Part shown: piece after piece, positions 42,151-54,024 of the stretch
Layout of the letters: each line of letters begins with the position of its first letter
How positions within the stretch are numbered: the stretch's first letter is position 1
Assembly: GCA_024803745.1 (NCBI GenBank)
Contig: JANJXV010000004.1
Coordinates: 45,383,358 to 45,447,357, forward strand
DNA length: 64,000 nucleotides
Origin: Megascapheus bottae
Taxonomy: Eukaryota; Chordata; Mammalia; Rodentia; Geomyidae
Direction: 5' to 3'
Program-made: the position numbers and the translations under genes
Notes under the pieces: model-generated
Database searches by the model: none
The model's input: the letters and a program-made list of their open reading frames with translations, nothing else
What the model was told of the DNA's origin: nothing

Positions 42151-42350
42151 GGAGGGGAGGAGAGGGAAGGGGAGGGGAGGAGAGGGGAAGGGAAGGGAGA
42201 AAAGGAGAGGAGAGGAAAGGGGAGGGGAGGGAATGGGGGGAGGAGAAGGGAGAGGAGGGGAGGGAGGAGGAGAGGGGAAGGGAGGGAGGTGGGCAGGAGA
42301 GGGGGAGGAGGAAGGGGGGAGTGGTAGGAAGGAAAGAAAGGAAAGAAAAA
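42150..42350. repeat. G-rich polypurine (GGGGA)n array
   Basis: About 200 bp of GGGGA/GGGA/GGA units with many G runs of three or more, seeded by the SINE at 41951. Confidence 0.93.
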
Positions 42351-43444
42351 ATAGAAATTATAGTTTTCATCTGTGGTCTTTATACCTTCTGAGCTGGGGA
42401 ATACCTATTTTATGTTGTGTAGCAACCTATAATCATCAGATAGCAGTTCTGGGTAACTAAATGGTCTAAAACAAGCCCTGGTACCCATCATGAGCACAGA
42501 GACTTTTAGGACTTCTCTTTGCCAGGCAATCCATACCTTCTGATTTTGTCTCTGCTCCCATTTGTGGAAGGGTATGCAGGAGACAGGAGCAGATAAGCCC
42601 TTTATGACTCCTTCTTCATGTAACTTTACACCCACAGCAGAAGAGAAAGCTGCTCTGGCTTTTCAGTTTTCACTTCCTGGTTCTCATGTAGGAGTCTGGT
42701 CCTTTTAGAAATTATTCATTTTAAATTCTCTGTCTACTTACATTTCCTGCCTCACACAGACACATAGTGAAGGAACAACTAGCGTCCAACCCAGAGTCAT
42801 TTTCACCCAACCAGAGTCTCTTCCCTTACAAACAACCATAAGACAAGAAAATTACAACTAACACTTAATTCTTGTAATGATTTCTTGAGTGAGCAAATCA
42901 AAGCTGTATAATCACATTGTTAAACTGGTAGAATTAAAAACTAAGCAACCCTCTATCACTTACTTGGATTTCTTCTCAGAATGGCCATATATTAATTTTT
43001 CCATTTCCCTTAGGAGTTCTATGGAGTCATTCCAAAGCAAAATAGAAGAACTACATTTTTCTTAGTATTCTTAATTTCTTGCTAACATCTCTTTACACCT
43101 AGAATCTACTTCATTCCACAGAGAGACCCCTGTCACATCTATGGTTGAGAATAGCACTATAGTTGTGATGCCTTTACAACTATGCCCTAGCAGGGATAAT
43201 ATTACATCATTTCTTTGCCTTCTAAAATCAGACATTCACATTAATAGTTAAATAGATACCTTAATTTCCCAAAACGCTGTATGGGAAACTCACATCACAG
43301 AACTGAGGGAAGGAAAACAGTCCTGACAACTCATCAACCTATTTTCTTCTAAGATTTACTGTCCTCATCCCTAATCCTTAACCTTCTTTAAGAGAATTCA
43401 TTCTTTTTACAGCATAGGACTCTTTTTTCCTCTTTTTGTTTACT
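42351..43444. other. Unique non-coding sequence
   Basis: Nothing recognised on either strand. Confidence 0.6.
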
Positions 43445-43537
43445 TATTTATTTTATTTAAATGGTAGCGAAGAATTGAACCCCAAACCTCATGCTTGCTA
43501 GGCAAGCCCTCTACCACTAAGCCACATTCCCAACTTG
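43445..43537 (-). mobile_element. ID-like monomer, antisense
   Basis: aattgaaccccaaacctcat, gcttgctaggcaagccctct and accactaagccaca closely follow an antisense tRNA-Ala ID element. Confidence 0.72.
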
Positions 43538-43752
43538 AAAGGATTCTTCAGCAGGTCATTTAATCACCACTGACATAGGTCTAAATCCAAACACAATCAT
43601 TAATCCTAAGTGTCTAAAATGAATTAAACATTTAGCTATTTTCAGGTGAAATGTTGAGAAAAATGGGAGTCGATGTATTCCTGTTTCAGGTGGTGAGAGC
43701 AGAGATGAACATCCCCCATTCTTGAACTGACTAGAGAACAAACACAGAAGTT

Positions 43753-43911
43753 CCAGGTACTGGTGGCTCATTGCCTGCAATCCTCACTACTCAGGAGACT
43801 GAGATCTAAGGCTCACAGTTCAAAGCCACGCCCAGGAAGGAAAGACTGTGAGACTCTTAACTCCAATTAATAATCAAAAAGCTGGAAGTGGAGCTGTACA
43901 GCAAGCCCCAG

Positions 43912-43916
<5 letters not shown>
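43753..43916 (+). mobile_element. 7SL-headed SINE with GA tail
   Basis: actggtggctcattgcctgc, ctcttaactccaattaataa and agctggaagtggagctgtac; most of the right half is deleted before agcaagccccagga. The (GA)n array follows. Confidence 0.78.
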
Positions 43917-43994
<78 letters not shown>

Positions 43995-44017
43995 CAGAGA
44001 GACAGACAGAGAGAGAG

Positions 44018-44048
<31 letters not shown>

Positions 44049-44165
44049 GAGAGACAGAGAGGGAGAGAGAGACAGAGAGAGAGAGACAGAGAGGGAGAGA
44101 GAGAGGGAGGGAGGGAGGGAGGAAGGAAGGGAGGGAGAGGGAGAGGGAGAGGGAGAGAGAAAGAG
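43915..44165. repeat. (GA)n/(GACA)n/(GGGA)n array
   Basis: About 35 GA units and then interrupted GACAGA and GGGA units, seeded by the SINE at 43753. Confidence 0.94.
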
Positions 44166-45030
44166 GAGTCCAAAGAAAGGGGAAACATACACAGTTAAGG
44201 AAAGCCACTAAGCTATAGGTAGGTGGCTAAAGAGCAAATATCAGGTCAAAATTCTGAGTTTCTTAAAGACAGCGTGGGAAGAGTGTATAATAATGACAGT
44301 GAGCTGATCATAGAGAAATGAAGGATGATGATTCGGAAGATTTTTGTAAGGATCTATGCATGTAAAAAGTTTCCATGCCATTGTTTTAAGTATGAAATGC
44401 AGTGTACATGCAGTGTACAAGGCCTTAAATAGGAGTTTGTGGCACAAGCGCCAGGCGTGCATTTTGTCTGTACAGGTGCCCTCAGTTTGGTTACAACCAG
44501 CCTGAAGTTTTTCTACCATAGTTTTCTACCACAAACTAGACATTAATCACTCCCAGATGAAGGGGCCATGGGAGGAACTGGGGTGTAACTGCAGAGATGA
44601 CTGGTTGCTACGTTTTTTCTTTGTAGCTACTCTGCCTCACTGGAGAGTAGCAAAACCATCAGAACTTGCTGCCTTAGCAGTCAAAACAACAACAAAACAA
44701 AACCTTGACATTGCATGATGAAAGCTGAGAGGCTATCTGAGGCTTCATCTCACCATTATTTGGTTACATAATTCTGTAATACTTTTCAAAGGTACACTCT
44801 TCCCTCAGAAACATATTCCAAAATATAAAATACCCCCTATTAAAAGTAAAAAGGATTTGCTAAACTATTCCATTACTTTTACAGAATTTATCATTGGTTC
44901 CTATAACGTATTAAATTTAAAAATTCCTCACAAAATTGAGTATATTAACTCCTTCTTTAAAAGCATTCAAGACAAATATGTACATTTCTTCAATAGACCT
45001 AATATCTGGTATTTTTAATTAGAGCTATCT
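44166..45030. other. Unique non-coding sequence
   Basis: Nothing recognised. Confidence 0.6.
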
Positions 45031-45045
45031 AAAATGCTACATGTA

Positions 45046-45246
45046 GGGCCGGGAGTTTGGCCTAGTGTCAGAGTGCTTGTCTAACATGCACGAAAAATCC
45101 CAGTTCGATTCCTCGGTACCGCATACATAGAAAAAAAGCCAGAAGTGGTGCTGTAGCTCAAGTGGTAGAGCTTGAGAAAGTTCAAGGACAGTGCTCAGGC
45201 CCTGAGCTCAAGGCCCAGGACTGGCAGAAAAAAATAATAAATAAAT
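45046..45246 (+). mobile_element. IDL-Geo SINE
   Basis: Sense dimer beginning ggccgggagtttggcctagt. Flanks aaaatgctacatgta (45031-45045) and aaaatgctatgtgta (45247-45261) are a near-identical duplication. Confidence 0.9.
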
Positions 45247-45261
45247 AAAATGCTATGTGTA

Positions 45262-46920
45262 CATTTATGCCCAAAGAATCAGAAAAGAAGTATAGACATA
45301 AGAAATTGGTAACTTGGTTTTCAAAATGACACAAAAAGACCCTCAAATTCTTTGTGTGTCAGTAGACTTAGGTTAAGTTTCAGTCTAGTCAGTTGCTAGA
45401 TGTCAGATGTTGGTAACAAAACCACTAATCAAACCACTTAACCTTATAGGTTAGAAAAGTGGGTCTCAAAGCTGATAAAGTGATGTTATCACACCATCTC
45501 TTACTACAAAATGAGGGCAGAGTTGAAGCTCTTGACACATAGGCATTCCCTGCCAGACAGCCTGGGAACAGGGGGCTGTCGATTCCATTCTAAGAACTTT
45601 GATTTATTAACCATGTGAGATGCTCCTCATTGTGTGGTTGCTTTGTTAGTAGTTGTTTGTTTGTTTGTTTGGTGTTTGTTTTTACAGTGATACAGTAGTA
45701 GTGATGTAAGTAACTGGCAATAACAATGGATCTGAAGAAGAGGAAGACCCTGGAGGTCAAAAAAGCAGACATGAAATCCCAATGGTCTCAATGGAAGGAA
45801 GGAACATTTCATAAGCAAGAATCCTTGGCTTTCATCCTGCTACACCATAAAAAATGATCATCGTCGTTGGGCCGGGAGTTTGGCCTAGTGGTTAAAGTGC
45901 TTGCCTAGCATGCATGAAGACCCGGGTTCGATTCCTCCGTACCACATACATAGAAAAAAAAAAAAAGCCTGGAGTGGTGCTGAGGCTCAAGTGGTAGAGC
46001 TCTAACCTTGAGAAAGTCCAAGGACAGTGCTCAGGCCCTGAGCTCAAGCTCATGACTGGCAAAAAAAAAAAAAAAATGATCATTGTCATGTTAGCCCCTA
46101 CGTCAGTCCTTCTCAGTCTCCACAGGGCATTGTGTTACTTGGGATATTGTTATAATGCAGATTCTTATCTGATAGCTCTCCAGTATGACCTGAAATTCTG
46201 CATGTCTCATAGCTGTCTAGGTGATGTCAACACTGTGTTCCACAGACCATATGACAGCAGCAAGGCAACCTGTGAAGGGAAATAAAGGAAAAAAAGACAT
46301 CTTGAGAGAAGAGGAAAAGAAATAATTGAGATCTCTTCTCAATGGTGAACCTACTGATTGGGAAGGGAAGCCAGGAGGAGATCTGTGGTTATCTGTACTT
46401 ATTGAGTAGAGTTTCTATCAGTTGATTGTCTATCAATCTCAGAAAAACAGGCAATTATCAAAATCAATCCACCAGCATGTGCGTGCCTATTTACATATGG
46501 AACACTCCTGCTCATTAGCAACAGCAGCAATAACTTCCTTTGCTTTATAAGATCATTGCCAACTCTCAGGAGTTTTGAATCATTACTTAAAATCAGGTTT
46601 GATATTGAAATGGAAAAGTAAATTATATATTCCAAGGTTTAATTATTGCGCAAAAGTGTAGGACAGGGAAGGCTATACACTATAATCAGTCAACCTGTGT
46701 TTACATCTCAGAATTGCTGCTTACTGCCTGAAAGGTATTGAGTTATTTGTTCAACTTCTCTGACCCTCAGTTGGCCATCTATAAAGTGAGGATGGTAATA
46801 TCACAGTTTGTCCTATTGGCTACAAGAACACTACTTAATTAGTAAATACTTCTTTTAGTAGCATCATCCCTCCCATCATCTACCTTATCACCATCATTAT
46901 CACTTAAAAATGTCTCATTG
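45262..46920. other. Unique sequence around one IDL-Geo copy
   Basis: Apart from the SINE at 45869-46070 nothing is recognised. Confidence 0.6.
45869..46070 (+). mobile_element. IDL-Geo SINE
   Basis: Sense copy close to the consensus, with a long pure A tail. Duplications aaaaatgatcatcgtc and aaaaatgatcattgtc differ by one base. Confidence 0.9.
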
Positions 46921-47147
46921 AAGCTGAGAACTGATGGATCACACCTGTCATCCCAGCTACTTAGGACTCTAAGATCTGAAGATCAAGGATTAAAGCCAAC
47001 CTGAGTACAAAAGTCTGTGAGACTCTTATTTGCAATTAACCATCAGAAAGCTGGAAGCAGAGCTCAAGTAGTAGAATGTTAACCTTGACCAAGACAAGAT
47101 CAGGAAGAGTACTCAGACCCTTGAGTTCAAAGTTTAGGACCAGTGTG

Positions 47148-47150
<3 letters not shown>
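46921..47150 (+). mobile_element. 7SL-headed two-part SINE with (CA)n tail
   Basis: atcacacctgtcatcccagc, ctcttatttgcaattaacca and agacccttgagttcaaagtt; a CA repeat at 47152-47196 grows from the tail. Confidence 0.8.

Positions 47151-47196
<46 letters not shown>
47151..47196. repeat. (CA)n
   Basis: About 22 CA units after the SINE at 46921. Confidence 0.93.
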
Positions 47197-48320
47197 CCCT
47201 AACTGAATAACACAACCATAGTATATTGCAATTGCTATTGAGAAGTAGAATCTGTCTCCACATCTTGATCTTAGGTATATTGTAACTTCCTTTGGCCAAA
47301 AGATCATGGCATAAATGATACTGAATAGCTTTCAAAGCCGTCCCTCAAGAGGCCTTGCAGCTTCTGCCTTGCCATCTTGGAACCCAGGAGGGATACTTGG
47401 TAAGAAAGCCAGTCCAGTCTACGAGAGGTGCAAGGCCACCTAGATGAGGCATTGGGTGGTAGCAATACCAGCTGTCACTTCTGTCAGTGAGACCCCTTAT
47501 GTCTGGTGGCCCAGATGACTATCCAGCATTTTCAGCCATGTAGGGGAGCTAGGGGTATGTAATTCATCCACAGAACTGAAAGAAATAATAAATTATTGTT
47601 TTAAGCTCTAAGCTTTGAGAAAATTGATTCTATAGCCATAGATACTTGAAATAGTATCCATGAATAATAAAATACTTCTTAGTGATTAAAAAAACTTGAA
47701 ACCTCTCCAGATACTGCAGTGGTATGAATTTTGATTCATCCATTAGTGGATTTTGTTAATCACCTATCATAGTAGAGAACATTTGTAGAACAAACAGACT
47801 ATGCTTCAGATATAGGTCAGTGAACTGTATTCTCAGGCTAACAGTTTATAGTCCAGTTATCAATAAAACCATTGATACAGCAACAAATCTATAATTATCC
47901 ATTGTAGTAGCTATCCAGAGGAACTCACCTTAGCCATAACAATTTTTCCTCTGATTTTAGACACAGAGCAACTGTAAAATGAAATTTCTTCCAGTGATTG
48001 TACATATTCTAAAAGAAGTGGCTACTGTACTGAATCAAAACTGTTTGAAGCACAAGGAAGATGTTGTTCTGTCTCGTTTCTATTTTGAAAGGGTAGATAT
48101 AAATAAACGGCCTACAGAGATGGAGAAAACAGATGGATTTGAAAATTCAAGCTCTCACTGAATATAATTAACAGGGAAAGGAGAGAAACAATGCTTTCTG
48201 AGATCATAGGGGCCAGGACACAGACATGGGGATGACTTATTTTTAACACCCCAGTTGTCACCAAAGTAAGCAAAAGTCAAACTTGAGTTAAAGTCTCTGA
48301 AGAGATGAAAGAGCAAATGA

Positions 48321-48383
<63 letters not shown>

Positions 48384-49225
48384 TATAAGTAATTAACATT
48401 TAACATTTTGATCCATTTGCTAGGCTGGGGAGGTATTTGCTGCTTATTAGCAGGGTTTGGCTTTCCTAGGTCATTGCAAATGAGGATGTCTTATGAAAAC
48501 ATACTAAGCATTGTTTACTGTTGGGACTGCAGGCAGGTATACCTGAAAAGACAAATGCACAAAGCATTTCTTCAGCAAGAATACTCGTTTGCCTATCCAT
48601 ACAGAACACTCTGCAATAATTGAGCCTTCAAAAACAGGACACTTTTGGACTTCATGATTTCACAAGCAGGCACTGGATGACAATTGCTTTTGATGTACTC
48701 TCCAGCCTGGCCAGTCCTATACTTAGATTATATGGTCATAAATCCATGGTTTTATGTAGGAATCCATGATTCCTTCTACCTAGATACTAATTGCTTTTCC
48801 CTAACCAACTCCTACTCATTAGAATCAATCTTACTTAATTTCCTAAACAAGCTAATTTAGCTGTTCCCTGTTAAATAATTGCCATGGCTCCCTCTATTAT
48901 GTTCAATAATCCATACATTTTATTTTAGGCTCCTCAAAACCAAAATGTGTCTGACTCACCCTAGTAATGGTGTCTTAGTACTTATCACATAGTAGGTTTT
49001 CAGCTTAACTAATGAAATGAGAAAGAGAATTTTAGTGGATGAAAAAGAAGGAAGAGATATTAGAGTAGAATGTGTGTATGTTATAGCTGCACCTATAGTT
49101 ATATCCCTATTCATAGTTATGTATAACTATGTGTAGAAAGATAAGTGTGTCAATATTAATAAATGGAAAGTTTTCTCACAAACCATGAAAAGACTTACCA
49201 ATCCGGTACCTTAAAAATCTCTTTA
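47197..49225. other. Unique non-coding sequence
   Basis: Contains the GA repeat at 48328. Short open frames at 47979-48161 and 48408-48623 have no recognisable family. Confidence 0.6.
48328..48381. repeat. (GA)n
   Basis: About 25 GA units with no SINE next to them. Confidence 0.93.
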
Positions 49226-49994
49226 CTGCTGCTCGCGTGGACTTTGGATGTGTGATCTTGTGTTTGAGTTCAGTGGCTTCTCTGAGAGGTTCAAAGTTCT
49301 GGCTATCCAGTCCAAATCTATATATCCTACTCTGGAAGCAGACATTGGAGGTGAGTTACAGAAACTCGAGGGTTATATGGAAAGGATTAAACCAATGGTG
49401 AGAGATGGAGTTTATTTCCTATCTGATGCCCTACATGGAGCACCAAATGGTGCAAATGCAGCACTATCAGATATTGATTTGGGGACTTTCCCTTTTGTAA
49501 CCTCATCAAACTGCAGGGTTGAGGTGTTTGTTGAAGTATATGAAGTGAAGGCTTATACCACTAGAGTTGGTATTGGTGCCTTCTCTACAGAACAGGACAA
49601 TGAAATTGGAGAATTATTACAAATGAAGGGTATGGAATTTGGTGTCACTACTGAAAGGAAAAGAAGATGTGGTTGGCTAGACATTGTTTCAATCAAATAT
49701 GCTCATATGATCAATAGATTTTCTGCATTGGCCCTTACCAAGTTGAACATTTTGGTCATGTTTACAGAAATCAAAGTTGAAGTTGTTTACAAGTTAGATG
49801 GTGAAATCATGCAAACCATGATGTCTTAAACAAAGTTGAGGTCCAATACAAGACTCTTCCAGGATGGAACCCAGACATATCAAATGCAAAGACATGTAAA
49901 TGTTCAGTTTATTGAAGATGAGCTTCAGATTCCAGTGCAGTTGACTGCTGTAGGTAAATCCAGAGAGTCTATGGTTCAACTCTTTTCAGGATGA
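49226..49994 (+). pseudogene. ADSS2: Processed pseudogene of adenylosuccinate synthase 2, 5'-truncated
   Basis: Adenylosuccinate synthase makes adenylosuccinate from IMP, aspartate and GTP in AMP synthesis. This intronless copy begins near the K-A-A-R-x-G-L-R-M-C-D-L-V region (about residue 200 of ~456) and runs to a sequence like the native C-terminus, [12 protein letters not shown]. Clear blocks: [49 protein letters not shown] and L-P-G-W-N. Damage: a frameshift near 49240, loss of K-K-I-L-V-E after H-G-A-P, loss of the G-G-V-C-T-G-L-G block near 49520, a stop at 49827-49829 after a frameshift, and loss of about ten codons near 49900. No introns and an N-terminal truncation point to L1-mediated retrotransposition. 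It cannot make active enzyme because the GTP/IMP-binding N-terminal half is absent. Confidence 0.93.
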
Positions 49995-51090
49995 CCAGGG
50001 GCACAAGAAACACTCCTATAAGGGAGGGGATAGACTTACTTAAATATTGCTTTACAACATACAGGTTCCAGAATGAAGATACAGAGTGGATTTGGAGCCT
50101 GGCACCCAGTTCCAAGCTGCAAGCTGTTGTGGAGATGGAAGTTGGCATATTCCCATGCCAGCTTCCTCACCTGGCATAATGGCAGAATCATCTATTGTTT
50201 CTGCTGCTCATGGTGCCATGTTTCCTTTCAGCATCTAGTATTAGGTGGAATCCCTATTCTTTGAGCACCTATGAGTTGCCTCCAGTGTAGGTTATCTTCA
50301 CTGTCATTGCATGTTCCTTAGTTTTGCCCCCTGGTACTGTAGATAGTAAGAACAGTGCAGTTTTGCACAAGCTTTTCTACATTCTGATCATTCTTTCATC
50401 GCAACCTTAGTTGTCAGAAGAAGTGATGGTAGGATGAGCTTTGTAAACTCCATAACGCTATGAATTCTGCCTTACTTATGAACTGTTCTTTTTGCCAGAG
50501 ACCATTGCAAAGTTGAGCTTTGGCAAGGGAAGGGTGTGTTATATCCATTAGTTTGTACAGAACTTACTTCTCACTATAAGTTATTTAATGCGTTAAATGT
50601 TTAAGAGGAAAGATGCTTCCCCCAAACAGCAACCTTAACTTTTTTTAATAGTCATCAAAAGATCTATTGTGATACTTGGTGGATATTTTTCTTTAGTTTC
50701 ATATATGAGCTGAAATGTGTGTTTTACCTTTTATAAAAAAATTAAATCTAATGGATTGATTTTTCAACATTATTCCTGCCAGTATATCTACAAAATAATT
50801 TGCAAGTGTCTAATGAAACCAAATTGTTGGCCATAATTTTGATCATACCTTTATTTCTCCTTTTTTAGGAAAAAAGGGGGTATTGTTTTGATAAGTAAGC
50901 ATAACATTGTGTTGTAGATTATCCTTCCATGAACTAGTAAATGTTTCAATTAGTTATCACTTAAATTTATTTTATGCCATCAATAGTTGATGGAAAAGAA
51001 CCAACTATTTCTAGTAAAAAAATTCTCTTTACCTCTTCATTCTGAATACATTAATAAAACTCTAGCATATCACTTCTGTATTAAATTCTC
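49995..51090 (+). pseudogene. ADSS2: Probable 3' UTR of the ADSS2 retrocopy
   Basis: Non-coding sequence continues the retrocopy without a visible break. An AATAAA at 51053-51058, with further A/T-rich text to about 51090, could be the parent mRNA's poly(A) signal. No intact poly(A) tail or target-site duplication is seen, so the right end is uncertain. Alignment to an ADSS2 mRNA would settle it. Confidence 0.5.
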
Positions 51091-52321
51091 TATATGCATT
51101 TTTCTTTATTTGAAGTTTTAGCTAAAGCAAAAGTAATCTGTGCTCCTAAATTTAATGTAAAAAATAGGATTTAAAATTTTAATGTGATTTCAAAAGCCTC
51201 ACAGTGAATCTATATGAAAGATATTTTAGAATTCATACACGTGCTAAACTCAAAGCTGCATTCCCATTATCCCGTTTCAAAGCTTGAAACATGCCTAATA
51301 CATTTTAAAGTTTGAAAATTCAAAGAATAACCTTTTCAAAATTATATAATTGGATTAGATATCAAGTGGAAAATATTCATTTGTCTTCTTTTTCAATGAA
51401 ACACATCCCACAAATATTTTCAAGCTAAATAACAGGTTCCAAAGAGGGCTAATTTCACCCAGTATTTTTTTACATAAATAAGTCATATCTTTCCTTCAGG
51501 AGTAATTACAATTTAATGGACACTTGAAATATAAATATGCATTTAGTACAAGTATATTTTTAAGAAGTAAGAGATCTTTTTTTATCCCTGAATTTAAAGA
51601 AGTTATGAAAGTGCTCACTATGGCAAATTTGGAAAACAAATAATTCTCTTTAAAAGAAAATAAAAATCATTTTCAACAACCAAAGATAATTATCTCTTTA
51701 CTATATTAACATTTATTACAACAGTAATAAAAAGAAAAACATTAGAAACACAAGAGCAAACAGGTTACACGTTATAATGGTGGGTAGGTATTGTGGGGAG
51801 AGGAAAGCCAGTGAAGATGATGAAGGAGAGTGAATAGGGTTTAAGTTCTTTATATGCTTTTATGAAATAGATCAATCAAACCTGCTGATATCATTTTGAG
51901 AACGAGGAGGGGGTGAAGAAAAGAGTTGGAGGTGGGCGGGTGAGTTTGGGGTACATTGTGTATGAAAATATCATATTTGCATCTAGTACACATATATGCT
52001 GAAAATTATTTTTAAAGCACAAAATTTTTAAATGAAAATATATTATGCTTTCTAAAATTTTTCCTGCACATATATATATTACTTTAATAAAAATAATTTT
52101 GTACATATTATCAAATTTACATTATTTCCATTTATGGAGTTGTAACTAGTACTGCAAAGAATACTTTGAATGTCTGCATTTTTCTGAGGTTTTGATTACT
52201 TTTTAGGAAAGGTTTATAAAAGAGGAATAAATCAAATGCATTTATTCTTATGCATATTTCCAAATTACCTTCCAGAAAACCTGCTAGCGTGGCATTTTCA
52301 CATATCTTAGATTTTTAATGT
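51091..52321. other. AT-rich unique sequence
   Basis: Nothing recognised. Confidence 0.6.
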
Positions 52322-52436
52322 CGATTCCTCAGTACAGCATACATAGAAAAACCGGAAGTGGTACTGTGGTACTGAGGAAAGCCCACGGACAGTGCTCAGG
52401 CCCTGAGATCAAGCCCAGGCCTGGCCAAAAAAAAAA
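52322..52436 (+). mobile_element. IDL-Geo SINE, left monomer lost
   Basis: Starts at gattcctcagtac, inside the left monomer's B-box region, and runs through the right monomer to an A9 tail. A 5' truncation. Confidence 0.82.
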
Positions 52437-52554
52437 GCAATTTAGTACACAAACTTATACTACATACAATTTACTTGTAATTGTTTTTCCAAAATTTCTC
52501 ATTTTCTTCTTTATCTTTGCACAGTGCTTCATTTTCATATCATTAGTTTACTTT

Positions 52555-52745
52555 ATTGTTTTATACAGGTGATATGCATAGGGATTACGGTTACGTGAGA
52601 CAAGTAACGAGTGCATTTCCTTTCAAACAAGATCTTCTGCTCCCTCATTCTCTTCCCTGTCCCTCCTTCCCATCTCCACACATAGGTGCATAGTTGACTT
52701 TCATCAGCGTCCAGTGAGCTCCACTGCTGCACTTTTTCACCCTTT
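52555..52745 (-). mobile_element. Unnamed 3'-anchored repeat, antisense copy
   Basis: The reverse complement reads gaaggaggga..., tcttgtttgaaaggaaatgc, actcgttacttgtctcacgt and aaccgtaatccctatgcata, in the same order as the copies at 8370 and 33110. Confidence 0.55.
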
Positions 52746-52779
52746 TCCTTCAAGTTCTACACTCTCCCCACGGCCCTTC

Positions 52780-53031
52780 CAATGATGTACACTTGGATGC
52801 ATGTTATACAAACACCTTTGTGTTTCTCTCCTGAGTATCCACCTTTGGTCTCACTGTGGGAGTATCTAGAATCTTGTATAATTTATCACATCCCTGTGTA
52901 TTTTAGGCCTCATAGCTGCACTATTCACAATAGCCAAGATATGGAAACAGTCCAAATGCCCCAAAAGTGCATCCAAAAAAATGCAGTACCTATACACAAT
53001 GAAATTTCACACAACCGTTAGACTAAAATAG
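52780..53031 (+). mobile_element. L1 3' ORF2/3' UTR fragment, sense
   Basis: Contains the well-known mammalian L1 text catagctgcactattcacaa, tagccaagatatggaaacag and caatgaaatttcacacaacc. It is an old copy, truncated at both ends. Confidence 0.8.
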
Positions 53032-53639
53032 TCTTTATTTTTAATGTGCTCAGATTCATTAGGAGTTTTGTTCCCTCTGTGATACTTTGTGAACCCCTTT
53101 TCCCTTCTGACATGACACTTTTCGTGGAAACATAATTCACAGTGATTGCTGAGAGGAGTAGGAGATATTTATTACTTCTGCCAATGTGTTTAATTTGCCG
53201 AATTCAATGCCCAGGTGAACAACTTGAAGACTAATTGGTGAGTTGTAGCAGTCTATACGAAGCGAGGATTTGACATAATAGAGAGGATCTATTTTTCCTT
53301 AGGATTCGAAGTCTGGAGTGAATCATTTGAGCCTATAAAATTCCATGTGCAGTTTTCTGTGTGGAGTGTCAGTGGATATATGACCACCCCCTAATTTCTT
53401 CAAAGAATTTTCACGTCTGCTGCCATCTGGATTTCCCAGTCTTGAAACTTCACCAGCTTTCCTGCAAATGTAGGGTTGTACACCCTCCTAAAGGGAACAA
53501 CAAACAAGGAGGGAAAATGGTGACAAAAATTCCAATACAAGATTTTCAGAAATCAATACCATGCTACTTAGAACATTAGGTGCCTGCCTCACACAGATGC
53601 CAGCCAATGTGACTGTCATTAATAATTCCATAGATCCAA
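53032..53639. other. Unique sequence
   Basis: Nothing recognised. Confidence 0.6.
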
Positions 53640-53738
53640 GGGCTGGTGTCGTCCTGCGGTGGAACACTCGCCATGCATTTCCCAGCCCTTGCCTGACAAC
53701 TGCAAGACTCTAGATTTGATTCCCAGTACCAAAAAAAG
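53640..53738 (+). mobile_element. tRNA-derived (ID-like) monomer
   Basis: gggctggtgtcgtcctgcgg, tggaacactcgccatgcatt and ctagatttgattcccagtac with an A7 tail. It is not a tRNA gene: the acceptor stem does not pair and an A tail follows. Confidence 0.65.
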
Positions 53739-53834
53739 AAAGGAACAGGGAGAGAGAAAAGGAGGGGGAGGGAGGAAAGTCTCATTAAACCTAAGTCCTG
53801 GAACAATCTTTTCAATTAAAAATTTATCATTTGG

Positions 53835-54024
53835 GGGGCCGGGAGTTTGGCCTAGTGGTTAAAGTGCTTGCCCAGCATGCATGAAGACCCGGGTTCGATT
53901 CCTCGGTACCACATACATAGAAAAAAGCCAGAAGTGGTGCTGAGGCTCAAGTGGTAGAGCTCTAGCCTTGAGAAAGTCCAAGGACAGTGCTCAGGCCCTG
54001 AGCTCAAGCCCAGGACTGGCAAAA
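53835..54024 (+). mobile_element. Young IDL-Geo SINE
   Basis: Closest copy to the apparent consensus. A 17-bp duplication aaaaatttatcatttgg is identical on both sides (53818-53834 and 54025-54041). The left monomer has a tRNA-like A box (tagtggttaaagtgc) and B box (gggttcgattcc), so pol III promoter elements are present. Confidence 0.94.

Noticed and set aside
43848..44211. Five overlapping open frames of over 100 codons across the GA/GACA array
   Set aside because: Microsatellite artefacts, open in several frames on both strands at once.
45869..46070. Possible tRNA-Ala genes within the SINE heads
   Set aside because: A and B boxes are present, but the stems do not pair and the sequence continues into a second monomer and an A tail with target duplications. 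They are SINEs.
49248..49829. 194-codon open frame as a functional adenylosuccinate synthase
   Set aside because: It lacks the N-terminal nucleotide-binding half, lost internal catalytic blocks, and ends by frameshift before the true C-terminus. It is a retro-pseudogene.
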